Under the pieces are notes generated by a model. It saw only the letters and a program-made list of their open reading frames with translations. It did not search any database and had not been told where the DNA came from. From Reticulitermes lucifugus (Eukaryota; Arthropoda; Insecta; Blattodea; Rhinotermitidae), in the NCBI GenBank assembly GCA_026260175.1, contig JAKCWW010000080.1, positions 1 through 64,000 on the forward strand: a stretch of 64,000 nucleotides of DNA, in the 5' to 3' direction. Numbering within the stretch: the stretch's first letter is position 1; each line of letters starts with the position of its first letter. The position numbers and the translations under genes were made by a program. Shown here in pieces: positions 9,849-19,235 of the stretch.

Positions 9849-11257
9849 TTTCTTTCATGCTGTTTGACTTCAATCGGCGTTCACAGATCATCACAAACAT
9901 GGTGCATAGCTATGATCAGTGGTATAGGCACTTTCGTTCTTCTCATCACGGATGAGAGTACTGCGGCTATTCCGTGTATGTATTATCACTTTAGTCGTTT
10001 ACAAAGAACTGTGTTAAAATGAGAAAACAACTGACGTTATAATTGAATTCTAAAAGGTTTTGACGATGGTATTTAACATTGTGAACTCAAAACCTTTTAG
10101 AATTCAGTTAAATAACCGGTATGGACCCGGTATATACTCTTCCTTTATCCAAGAAACAAATGGTTCAGAACTGACCTTATAGTTTATTGAAATCCAACTA
10201 AAGTACTTAATTATGATATGTACTGCTACTGAACGCTATCAGGCAGAATACTAAGTCAGCACATTTCTGAATTAAAAATATTGGAAATTTTACTGTTATA
10301 AAAATAACTCCTAATAAATTATATGTGAACGTCGAATACAGTATAATCACATTCAAATTAAAAAGTTAATCGCATTGATATTAACTTATTTGTCTAATCA
10401 CAGACGAAGGAGGACGATGAAAATAACAATGAAATAGCAAGAGGAGAATTTCTTTCCACTAGTTGGATCTTCTCGACATCCCGCAGACCCTGCTACGTGA
10501 TCAGGGAGCGGTGTTTGGACTGACTTGGTACGAGACGGGTCGTTTGGTTTAAGCTTCACTACACACAAAGTTTGACATGAATGAACTGACGTCCCATAAT
10601 TATTTATAACGTAAAGCTCTTGACTCGCATTCCCACATCTAAGGAGACATCGAAACTCCGTTACAAATATCAGTCGATTACTCATGTGATTAATGCAGTG
10701 ATGTACTGTGAGAAACAAATTACACCCAACATGCTTTGTAGCTGAAATGCCGGAGTTTAGGTTATCCACATAATTACCATTGTCATATGCAAATCAAAGA
10801 TGCAAGATGAAATACATACAGTGCTCATTTCCTACGGGATCTAAGTTTATGATTTTATCTTGACTGAGTGTTGCCTCGCAATTAATTTTGAACCTCTGTC
10901 TCAAAATGGTGCAAGTTTTACGAATAGGAAGTTTGTGTCCTTTAGTTTACACACATGTGGTCTGTATCTGTAATTTAACAGCAGACAAAAGCATGCCCCC
11001 AACTGAACTGCCGGATCTGGAGGAAACGTTTCCATTTACAGCCACGAGATAGCGGTTGTATGAAAACTCCAGTTCAGAAGCCAGTAATGGTAATCATCCC
11101 ACACCGTTTGAGCGTGTGTGCGTGCGTGCGTGTGTATTTATTACTGGTGTATTTAACTATGCTGTCCGTAATTCAGTTACAGTTGTCCCGTGTACATTAT
11201 TTAGGCTTATGGGGCAGTAGAGACATATTTCCACCATTAAACTTGGTGCTAAATATA
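9849..11257. other. 5' flank and probable promoter region of EXOSC5
   Basis: I find no second gene facing EXOSC5 and no clear TATA box. The region holds the short perfect hairpin at 10041-10109. A 123-codon minus-strand open frame at 10398-10769 has no recognisable domain, and I do not call it a gene. Confidence 0.5.
10041..10109. repeat. Hairpin with 23-bp arms upstream of EXOSC5
   Basis: AATTGAATTCTAAAAGGTTTTGA at 10041-10063 is mirrored by TCAAAACC-TTTTAGAATTC-AGTT at 10087-10109, with one mismatch and a 23-base loop. It lies about 190 bp upstream of the start codon. It could be a tiny foldback transposon relic or a functional hairpin; the sequence does not decide. Confidence 0.85.
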
Positions 11258-11515
11258 GCTAAATGATCAGCTTTAAGCCCCAGCCCCATTACCTCCGGGG
11301 AAAGAGTCCCTGGTACCCATTGAATAGGAAGTTAGGTGGACGCTTTGGAGGAAAAAAAAACCAAAATTTTTTCACCGTCCGGAATCAGAGATCAGTGAAT
11401 AATAATTTAAAAAAAAAATGCAAAAAAAGCAGAAAAGTTTGCTTCTGGGCCTAGACTTAAACCCGAAACCTCCTAAAAAGGAGGCAGAAGTGCTAAACCT
11501 TGACAGTTACTTTCA
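11258..11515 (-). mobile_element. tRNA-derived SINE, family B, minus strand
   Basis: Read on the minus strand, a tRNA-like head (GGTTTAGCACTTCTGCC, then GGGTTTAAGTC) near 11510-11440 is followed by the family B body, which includes CCTATTCAATGGGTACC and CTTTCCCCGG-AGGTAATGGGGC. Poly-A tracts break up the middle. Confidence 0.65.
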
Positions 11516-11644
11516 GAAACGCTGCTTAGGAGCAGTCGAACACAGTTAGTTAACTTTACTCTTAAGATTACTTTTTTTGGGTTGTGATCCCGGAGATTTA
11601 AAAAAATTCTGAGCTGTAATAGGTCAGAATGTCCAACCTTTAAA

Positions 11645-11671
11645 GTAGTAGTAGTAGTAGTAGTAGTAGTA
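11645..11671. repeat. (GTA)n microsatellite
   Basis: About nine uninterrupted GTA units. Confidence 0.95.
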
Positions 11672-11941
11672 GCAGAAAAAAAGACAGCAATGTTAGCAAC
11701 AATGCGAAGATAAACTGACAATACGCTTACAGAAAACAGGAGTATAATACGGAGAAATCTACTGCAAAATGTGGATTTGAAAACCAAGGAGCAGAAGATA
11801 AGATAATACTGAAATGGTTCCGGAGGCAAAATAATTCTTGGCCCAGAGAGAAATGAAAGGAGTCAGGATAGGGTAAGTAACGGATTTGATGCTGCGATAG
11901 CAAATATCTGCTTTAGAAATATACGTGACTTAGTTACAAAG

Positions 11942-12173
11942 GTAAGGTCTTACCGTGGTACGTCATGCAGGCACAGAGGGGAAGGAGAGGCACAGCTCCA
12001 CTCATTCTTAACCTCGGCACTATATGGGTGTTGTACAGGAGGCTGATTGGGGCCCAGAGCCTATCTAGAAGGGTGCGGAGAAGTGAAGATCTCTTGTCAC
12101 CATCGGCGTTCGAACCCCAAACCCTTCCGCCCGTAGAATACTTCATACCTACTATGTTATCCCTGCTCCCGAA
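11942..12173 (-). mobile_element. tRNA-derived SINE, family B, with 12-bp target duplication
   Basis: Identical flanks TTAGTTACAAAG at 11930-11941 and 12174-12185 delimit the insertion. On the minus strand the head has GGGATAACATAGTAGG (box A-like) and GGGGTTCGAACGCCG (box B). The body then reaches AGTGCCGAGGTTAAGAATGAGTGG, the family B signature. The clean target duplication supports insertion by target-primed reverse transcription. Confidence 0.88.
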
Positions 12174-12291
12174 TTAGTTACAAAGTGCTTAAAAAACAGC
12201 GGCCACGAGAAATATGAGTAAATATGCTGAAGGAGACAAGAACAAGATGAGATATGATCATCCCACGAAATCTATCGCTTCAAGGAAAATA

Positions 12292-12545
12292 TTATAGTCT
12301 ATGATAAAGGTAAAAGTTAAAGCAATCGCTGTACAGGCCTGGACAGGCCAGCAGTTTGAGGCTCCCAGATTTCCGGACAATCGGCAAATGAAGGGGGCCC
12401 AGGAGATACCCCTGGTACTCATTTCTCTTAGAGGCTAAGTCGACTCCAGGGCCATAGTGCGGCCGGAAGGAATGACCCCATCGGGAATCGAACCCGCGAC
12501 TCTCTGGCTTCGGGCGCAATGCCTCAACCAACTGTGCCACCACGT
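12292..12545 (-). mobile_element. tRNA-derived SINE, family C
   Basis: On the minus strand the sequence GGTGGCACAGTTGGTTGAGGC (box A region) and CGGGTTCGATTCCCGAT (box B) form a clear tRNA-like head. It is followed by a body with GGTCATTCCTTCCGGCCGCA and CTTAGCCTCTAAGAGAAATG. The 83-codon open frame over it is a by-product of the SINE. Confidence 0.85.
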
Positions 12546-13010
12546 GCCCGTGATGATGAAGTATTATAATAGTATAATAGCATAACTGTGAATTTTTTAT
12601 TTATCTCAATTCATCCTAAAGGGTTACAAGCACCAGGGATATAGACTGTGTCAATGTATAACTGTGCTACGACAGTGCCTTAGCAGGGGGATGCAAACAA
12701 GGTCAGCTATTCAAATGGGTTTTTGATGAGTCATTCAGAATTGTGGTAGGTCCTACTTAAAGTGTTCGGATTTTCTCTGTGTAAGTATAGAAAAAGTTAG
12801 AAAAATCCAGAGTGGTTTGGTAGACTATATCAGTTGGTAACCTCGCAGAACTAATGCATGTTCCAATTTTCACTCTCTATTCTTAATGTTGAGGGGGGAA
12901 TTTTATTTCTTAAATCGTTGGATTGTTGATTGTTGAGGTGGAGTCCAACGACACAAACTTTGTACCAAACTTTGTACGTATCGACCAATGTCTAGAAATT
13001 TGAAATGGAT

Positions 13011-13043
<33 letters not shown>

Positions 13044-13900
13044 TATTCAGTGAGATTGTGCTGATTTAATAAGACTACTTTTTCCATTAAGTAATGACAG
13101 CATACTAAAAATATTTCCAATCTCGTTCACTCTCAGACGCCTAAATCAAAATTCGCAAAGAAAAGCGGTCATGAAAAACTACCTGATGTAAGACAGTTGT
13201 AACACTAATTGTATACCCCTCCCTTCTTTCTTATCTCGCTCCTGCTTTTAGTTATCTTACTTCCTGCACCTCATCCAGGTCTCCATCCGCTGTAGGCCTC
13301 CATCTTATAAAATTAAAGTACGTTGCATAACGTTGTCTTGAACTATGCCTAATTTCACTTAAGATCCACCGGTTAAAACTTCCTCCCTCTTTGTGAGGGT
13401 TACGTTGTCCCCCAGCGGGGAATATGAAGGGGACGGGAAGAAGTGCGGAAGTGAATGTGTCTGCCTTGTGTAATAGCAATTCCCAAACCTTACCAACTTA
13501 ACCCAAGGTACTCATTTGCATTTGTAACGAATGAAGAAGTGAAGACCAGGAATCTAGTCAGAGCGTCTGCGGTTTTACCGCAAATTGTTTTAAAACTGCC
13601 TTTAAACTTACCATAACTTTACAAGAACAGCCCCCCAGCTTATGACCTCTGTTCCCCATTTCGCGTTTACGTCCACATCCTGTAGCTATATAAAACTCTT
13701 ATGTTTCAGTCTAACTTCTAAAGGTACTGTTTCTTTCTCACGAATGTAACACCCCTTTGTCTGTGTTTCCTGAAACTGCAGAACGCGTAACTGAAAAGAG
13801 TCCTGTATTTCAGGAATATTTTAATTAAAATATCCCTACATAAACGTTTTCCTGTGAATGAAAAGTTTCATGAAGTGTGAGGAATCTTTAGAATATGCGT
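12546..13900. other. Unannotated stretch
   Basis: I see no gene. A (CA)n microsatellite lies at 13013-13038. An open frame at 13252-13479 on the minus strand has no domain that I recognise. Confidence 0.5.
13013..13038. repeat. (CA)n microsatellite
   Basis: About 13 uninterrupted CA units. Confidence 0.95.
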
Positions 13901-14060
13901 GATTTCAGGCTTCCGCCACGATCTAAACCGCGGCGGAAGTCTGAAATCAGTCAAGCAGTCTTGACCCCTGAAGATGGGACCGATACGTTGTCCCGAAACA
14001 TCGGTGACTAACTACCAATTTACCCTGCGTAACATCCCAGAAGAGCGAAGATCTCATCTT
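13901..14060 (+). mobile_element. Foldback family 1 element with terminal hairpin and hammerhead-like motif
   Basis: GATTTCAGGCTTCCGCC near 13903 is mirrored by GGCGGAAGTCTGAAATC at about 13932-13949, making a terminal hairpin. Next come the cleanest family 1 motif, CTGAAGAT-GGGAC-CGATACGTT-GTCCC-GAAAC (13968-13999), and the shared tail TACCCTGCGTAACATCCCAGAAGAGCG. This is a single arm rather than a full foldback. Confidence 0.8.
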
Positions 14061-14514
14061 TAGAGTTGTTGAACAACTACTGGTTTCTCAACAAGGGATA
14101 AGCCTATTCTCAACTGAGTTATTTAGCAACACACTTTTGTAAGTATACAATATATCGATGCTTTACCAGCCTGTCATAATATCGGAAATATTTCTGATAA
14201 ACTATTTAAACTTAAAAAGCAATAAACTTTATCTCCCGAGTAAGATTTTTTCCTGCAGCATCCAGCCTCACTTCCGTATTTATACTTGCATACCACGAAT
14301 ATTTGACGCGGACGGTGGTGATTTATGATTTGGTGGGTGACCTTTTAAATTTATAGTCCTTGAAAAGATCGATAAAATCACTGAAAAATCAGATTACGCT
14401 CCTGAGGTGGAATGAGACCGAATCTTGTCATTTGTGTAAAATTTATTTTATTATATGCAATAGAAATTTTTATATTTATTCCTGTGGCCATCGTAATTAT
14501 CATATTTACTGAAG
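14061..14514. other. Unannotated stretch
   Basis: AT-rich; I see no gene or repeat here. Confidence 0.5.
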
Positions 14515-14643
14515 ATTTAGGTCGTTTGGGATGTGATGCTTGTCGTTGTGCGAGTAGTTCCCAGTATTTGAAGGGTCATAGTGCTTTGAAGAGCAGAGAA
14601 CTACTAACCAACGACAAACAGTCACATCCCAAACGTCCTAAAT
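14515..14643. mobile_element. 129-bp foldback element
   Basis: ATTTAGGTCGTTTGGGATGTGA on the left is mirrored by TCACATCCCAAACGTCCTAAAT on the right, and pairing continues through TGTCGTTG and AGTAGTTC. The arms are about 46 bp with a central spacer of about 37 bp. It has no hammerhead-like motif and no coding capacity, and looks like a small MITE. Confidence 0.85.
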
Positions 14644-16208
14644 TTTTATGAGCACCGCTGTTAAAATCTTGCATAATCGTAAGAGCACATGAGTTTTATC
14701 AAGCAAATTTCCTTATTACTTTTGAACGGAATAAAATCTAACCTCAAGACAATACTGCACAGTTAGGTTTAGAAATAGTAAGAAATGCAAGGAAAGATAT
14801 ATTTTCGGCATATTCGTAGAATACCTTTGTCAAATTTCGGAAACAAATTTGTAAAACACTGTGGCGCCAGTATGCATATCAAATATGTCAGTTCATTACG
14901 TGCCATAAAGTACATTTGCTGCGAATATGATTTGGAATTTCTTGTTCTACTTTACACCCTGAGCGACTTTCTTAATTAACGTTGCGACAGATGGTAAAGC
15001 GAATCTAATTTCGTCTAGCAACGTCTTATTTCTTACGGCTATCTTGACGTTTTAAAGCCTATCGTTTAGTTTAAATGCTATCAGGTTTAAAACGAAAAAA
15101 TCCTGCCTTCTGCCTACAAAGTAAATTTGTGTTTTGCTTGTATCTCAGAACAAAGAGTGACTTCTGCTCTACAGGTCTATATTAAGTGATCAGTTCTTAT
15201 AACTGAAAATGAGAGTGTTTACTGCGCGGTACGAACTGGGTCTTTAAATAAAACATTACCTAAATGGTTAATGTTCATATTGCACCATAAAATCTGACAC
15301 CTTTTCATGAACTTTCCCTTCATTTAAGTTACTCTTTTTCGCCGAATTTGAGACAAACTTCAGCACTAAAAAAAAACAATGCAGAGAGTTACAAATTTAT
15401 AAAGCCTCGGAAGTTTATAACGTATTTAAAATGTGGATAAAATATCAGAAATGAACTGACTGTAAGAATACTTTAAAGAAATTAGTGAATTCTGGACATC
15501 AGAAGATTTTTATGGTCATCAGTTTAGGTACAATTAAAGTAAAAATGAAAGTAAAGGGAGAAGAAATTGACTTTGATCTGAAATTCATTTTGGAATGGCC
15601 CCAAATTTTATCCCTGTTATTGCTTCACTTGTTTATCCTGACATCCATTTTTGCAGCATATTATGTCAGTGACTCTTTCTGGATTAGAAAGAAACTCCAA
15701 AAAGGTGGGAAATGATAGAAACATTAGGATGACTGCTGAGGTTTTCATGGTAGTGGATATTTATATTTTAGATTACTGGGCTAAGCCATTGATTAAGCTG
15801 TTGGGGATAATTCTGTAGTAGGATCACACTCCTCTTTCTTATGCGGAAGGGCCAGGGATAAAATCTCGGCCCGGACACCTAATATCCTGATAGACATTTT
15901 TTTGTGTTTTTCCTCAGTTCCTTCAGACGAATGTTGAAATAGTACAAAAAATTAAAGACCACTTTCTTGTACATTCTTCCTAATTAATTATTCATTACTC
16001 ATTTTCTTATTCAAATTTACAGAGTCAGATCTACTGACAGCGTAGTTAAATAAACTCTAAATAAATGAAAATATTGAACACAGTAGACTGGTAGACGATT
16101 ACCAGAACATCGGAGGAACCTGCCTTTAGGTAGTACAGTATCACAATGAGCGCTGAAGTGTCCTAGTATACGAGTATCTTCGAAGTCTGAATTTTAATTT
16201 ACAGTAAG
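14644..16208. other. Unannotated stretch
   Basis: I see no gene. The 76-codon frame at 15485-15715 ends in a hydrophobic stretch but matches nothing I know. At about 15780-15880 a segment with GGGATAAAATCTCGGCC might be an old SINE head, but this is too weak to list. Confidence 0.5.
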
Positions 16209-16349
16209 CATATGTAAATACATAGATAACAGAGGCGAATCCTGATCGGAGGTCAGGTCTAGCGGAAGGGTAACTGGAAGGCGTTATGTACCTTTCCGCC
16301 AGATCTGACCTCCAGATGAGGAATCACCGCTGATAGATACACATACGTG
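16209..16349. mobile_element. Foldback element, about 140 bp
   Basis: GGAGGTCAGGTCTAGCGGAAGG on the left is mirrored by CCTTTCCGCCAGATCTGACCTCC on the right. Weaker pairing extends outward through CATAGATAACAGAGGCG and CACCGCTGATAGATAC. It has no coding capacity. Confidence 0.75.
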
Positions 16350-17149
16350 GTTTTACTTATGATCAGTTTATGCTTGTAACATTAACTGAGATGTGTCTAT
16401 CAAATCATCTACACTGGTTACTTGCAACTGGCAACATTCATAATAAATCAAAACCGAAATTGAAAAGCTAAAAATCGTAATCACGCTAATGTGTGTTAAT
16501 GGTATGTCCTACATAAAAGCTGTCGTATTTTTTGCAGCCATTGAAATGAGAATGGAGATCTAAATTGTGGGACCAGTCAAAATGGTCTGGTATTAAGGGA
16601 GATAATATTAAATGCTGCAGTTTCTTCTACTTCAAAGCCATCAAGTGAAATAAAGGAAACTGAGGGGAAAGTCATAATTGTCATCCATTCTTTTAATTTC
16701 AATAATAACATTATAATAACGGTTCAAGTCTTCTAGGGTGTGAAGCTTTCTTTAATCTGATCAAATTTCGAGTCAGAGGTAAAGTTCCAGCCGAGTCTTT
16801 GATAATATATTACTGTAGACCCTCGAATTAACGTCCCTCTTATGTATGGATTTCGGAAATAACGGAAGAAATGTGTTGGTTCCGAAATTTTCGCCCGCCA
16901 TGGGAATGTGTGAAATTAGCGGTCTTGATTGTTAATTAGCGGAGCGGCGGCTGCGTGGCGGACACGGACGCTTGCTAGTCTTTGCTGACCCTCACATGGA
17001 GGTATGTTCGTAACCTGGATTGTGGATTTATTATATTTATCTGAAAATTATTAAATTCAAATTAACGATGGCTTCCAGACAAAGTGATAGTGCTAACAGG
17101 ACAGTTGTGTGCAGAATTTTGTGTATGCGTTAGTGTTATATATATACAT

Positions 17150-17192
17150 AGAGTACTGTATTATTGTTTTGGCGACTTTATATATATATATA

Positions 17193-17228
<36 letters not shown>
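17150..17228. repeat. (TA)n-rich tract
   Basis: Long runs of TA units with few interruptions, next to the left end of the nested mariner-like element. It may have provided its TA target site. Confidence 0.9.
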
Positions 17229-17231
<3 letters not shown>

Positions 17232-17737
17232 CGTGTTTCATACGTCCATCCGGGATTTAGAGGCTTGGCCGTGCAGTAGCATACCCACATATAAGAGATA
17301 AAAGCANNNNNNNNNNNNNNNNNNNNNNNNNNNNNNNNNNNNNNNNNNNNNNNNNNNNNNNNNNNNNNNNNNNNNNNNNNNNNNNNNNNNNNNNNNNNNN
17401 NNNNNNNNNNNNNNNNNNNNNNNNNNNNNNNNNNNNNNNNNNNNNNNNNNNNNNNNNNNNNNNNNNNNNNAAGAGATTTACCGGAGCTTTGGCTAAGAAT
17501 TATGGATGCAGTTGCTACCATCGACGTTCATATTTTGGAACGGGTGTGGTAGGAGCTAGATTACAGGATTGACGTCTGTCGAGTCACCAAAGGGGAACAT
17601 ATTGAACATTTGTAAGGTAGGTTCAAAACTTGGATATGTAGGTACTCTTTTTACTGACATGCTCTCATCCCGCGTGTGTGATTTGGCTCCTGAGCTACAG
17701 ACCTCCGAAATTCCGGAGGGATTTATGAAACACTCTG
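17229..17737 (+). mobile_element. Mariner-like element nested in the pogo-like element
   Basis: CAGCGTGTTTCATA at 17229 and TATGAAACACTCTG ending at 17737 form inverted termini, each flanked by TA. After the gap, frame 17472-17615 reads RDLPELWLRIMDAVATIDVH, one stop codon after ILERVW, then ELDYRIDVCRVTKGEHIEHL and the final stop. I recognise this as the C-terminus of a Tc1/mariner-superfamily transposase. The copy is internally deleted as well as gapped. Confidence 0.75.
17307..17470. other. Assembly gap (164 N)
   Basis: Run of N inside the nested mariner-like element. The true length may differ. Confidence 1.
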
Positions 17738-17875
17738 TATATAAAATTCGGAAGTTCCGGACAATCGGCATTATCGGACCACACACTCCCCGTTTAGTTC
17801 GTTCGTTCGAGGGTCTACAGTATCTGGTGAGATTTACAGCCTATTTAACTGACACATGAACACCACTGAAAAGAC

Positions 17876-17972
17876 GGGGGCGAGGGGAGGAATCTAAGTA
17901 CCTGAAGAAATCTTTCCCTAAGGCCACCTCGTCCAATACAAGTGCCACATGAATGCCAACACGATCCGGGAT
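17876..17972 (-). mobile_element. Fragment of tRNA-derived SINE, family D
   Basis: On the minus strand the shadow peptide DEVALGKDFFRYLDSSP corresponds to DKVALGQVFPRVLRFSP in the fuller copy at 40853-41122, and the DNA aligns through the CACGATCCGGGA region. It lies just outside the right end of the pogo-like element. The tRNA-like head is lost. Confidence 0.6.
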
Positions 17973-19084
17973 ATTCACGTAGATAAGTCTGTTTGGCACT
18001 GACACTGTAACGAATATAACGCACATTTACGCATGGATTGTTTTTAGAATACGCTACTGTTAAACATAGAAAAGCAAAGGTCTACAACACAGAAAGGAGA
18101 GGATACTAATCAACCTTACTCTGAGAGAATAAACTTAATACAAAACCAGTTCTGTAAAGGTAATATTTATTATTCACTGCCAAAATTATTCAAATTAGCT
18201 ATGGAAGCCTTGCATTTAAACCAGGCTGCACTAAAAAATATCAGGTTTCATGATTTAGTTGTCTGTAGTGTGCAGACAGAAAGCAGATCCTTATTTAGAA
18301 TAAGCATATATTTGTCTGTAAACATTATTTTTTTCTTTTAAAGACTGTATACTTATACTAGTTCCTTTCAATTTTTCTTCCAATATTCACTGCCTAGTCC
18401 TCTTTTCCATTGGTCCACTAGTTCGCCCTCTGTCTTTACCGTCTTCTTTCAGATTGTACCTCAGTTTTTTAAGGGGTTGCACGGTTTCTGATTTTGTAGA
18501 GACCATTCAGGCTATCCATTAAATTCTGGTGTTAAATTTAGGTACATCTACAATATATAGCACAGTGGAAAAGATATGGAACATATATTGCGACTTTCAT
18601 CATTCCGCTTCCCCCCCGTCGCTTGCACATCCGATGTATGTATTTCTTTTCTACTTTCATACAATGCGGAAAGTAAAAATATAGGCCGGATTCGAATTTT
18701 ACACAGCCTATACTGGTTTAACTACTCATAGTTAGCCACATTACTGACTTTAACAATTGGATCCAATAAAGTTTTCTTTCCTCATTAAAATCTTCTTTGT
18801 CAATTTAATTTTTGTTAAGTCTTCCAATAATCATTGTACACCTGAATGCAAACCTTTCTTTGGGATAAAATTTTCTTGCAGTCTTTCAAAATCTTAGCGT
18901 CATTATTCCTCTAATATCCGCAACAATATTAATTTCAAATTTAACAGCCCCTTATGATCTCAGCCAAAGCATTTAAGCAATTTCTATATTCTGATATTCT
19001 ATGCTTTTATTCAGAAATTTGATCCCGATGAAATAACACATTTTGCCATTGTCTTATATTATTTATTTCAGGATCCCCAAGAGC
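17973..19084. other. Unannotated stretch
   Basis: AT-rich; I see no gene or clear repeat. Confidence 0.5.
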
Positions 19085-19235
19085 TTCGTTACTCCAAATG
19101 TCCAGACCCACTCTGAGGCCCACCCAGTTTCTTACATAAATAGTTAGCTGGTGTAAAGCGGCCGGAGTGTGTAACTTACCATTCATCTCCATCTAGTGCC
19201 GAGGTTAAGAATGAATGGATTTATGCTTTTACTCC
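19085..19235 (+). mobile_element. tRNA-derived SINE, family B, body only
   Basis: Contains GTCCAGACCCACTCTGAGGCC, GTAAAGCGGCCGGAGTGTG and CATCTAGTGCCGAGGTTAAG, in the order of the family B body. No tRNA-like head is visible. Confidence 0.8.

Larger units (their letters stand above)
16813..17820 (+). mobile_element. pogo/Tigger-like DNA transposon remnant, interrupted by a nested element
   Basis: The terminal inverted repeat CTGTAGACCCTCGAA at 16813 is mirrored exactly at the right end (17806-17820), with 19 of 21 bases matching overall. Both ends abut TA, the expected target site. The terminus resembles Tigger/pogo termini (CAGTxGACCCTCG). A start at 17067 reads MASRQSDSANRTVVCRILCM before a stop, perhaps the remains of a transposase N-terminus. 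Without the inserted element this copy would be only about 500 bp, so it is internally deleted. A run of N lies inside. Confidence 0.75.

Noticed and set aside
10398-10769. 123-codon minus-strand open frame upstream of EXOSC5
   Set aside because: No recognised domain, no sensible splice link to EXOSC5 exon 1, and composition typical of noncoding DNA.
12292-12543. Open frame beginning MVAQLVEALRPKPESRGFDS
   Set aside because: A known type of false protein produced by translating a tRNA-derived SINE through its box A and box B.
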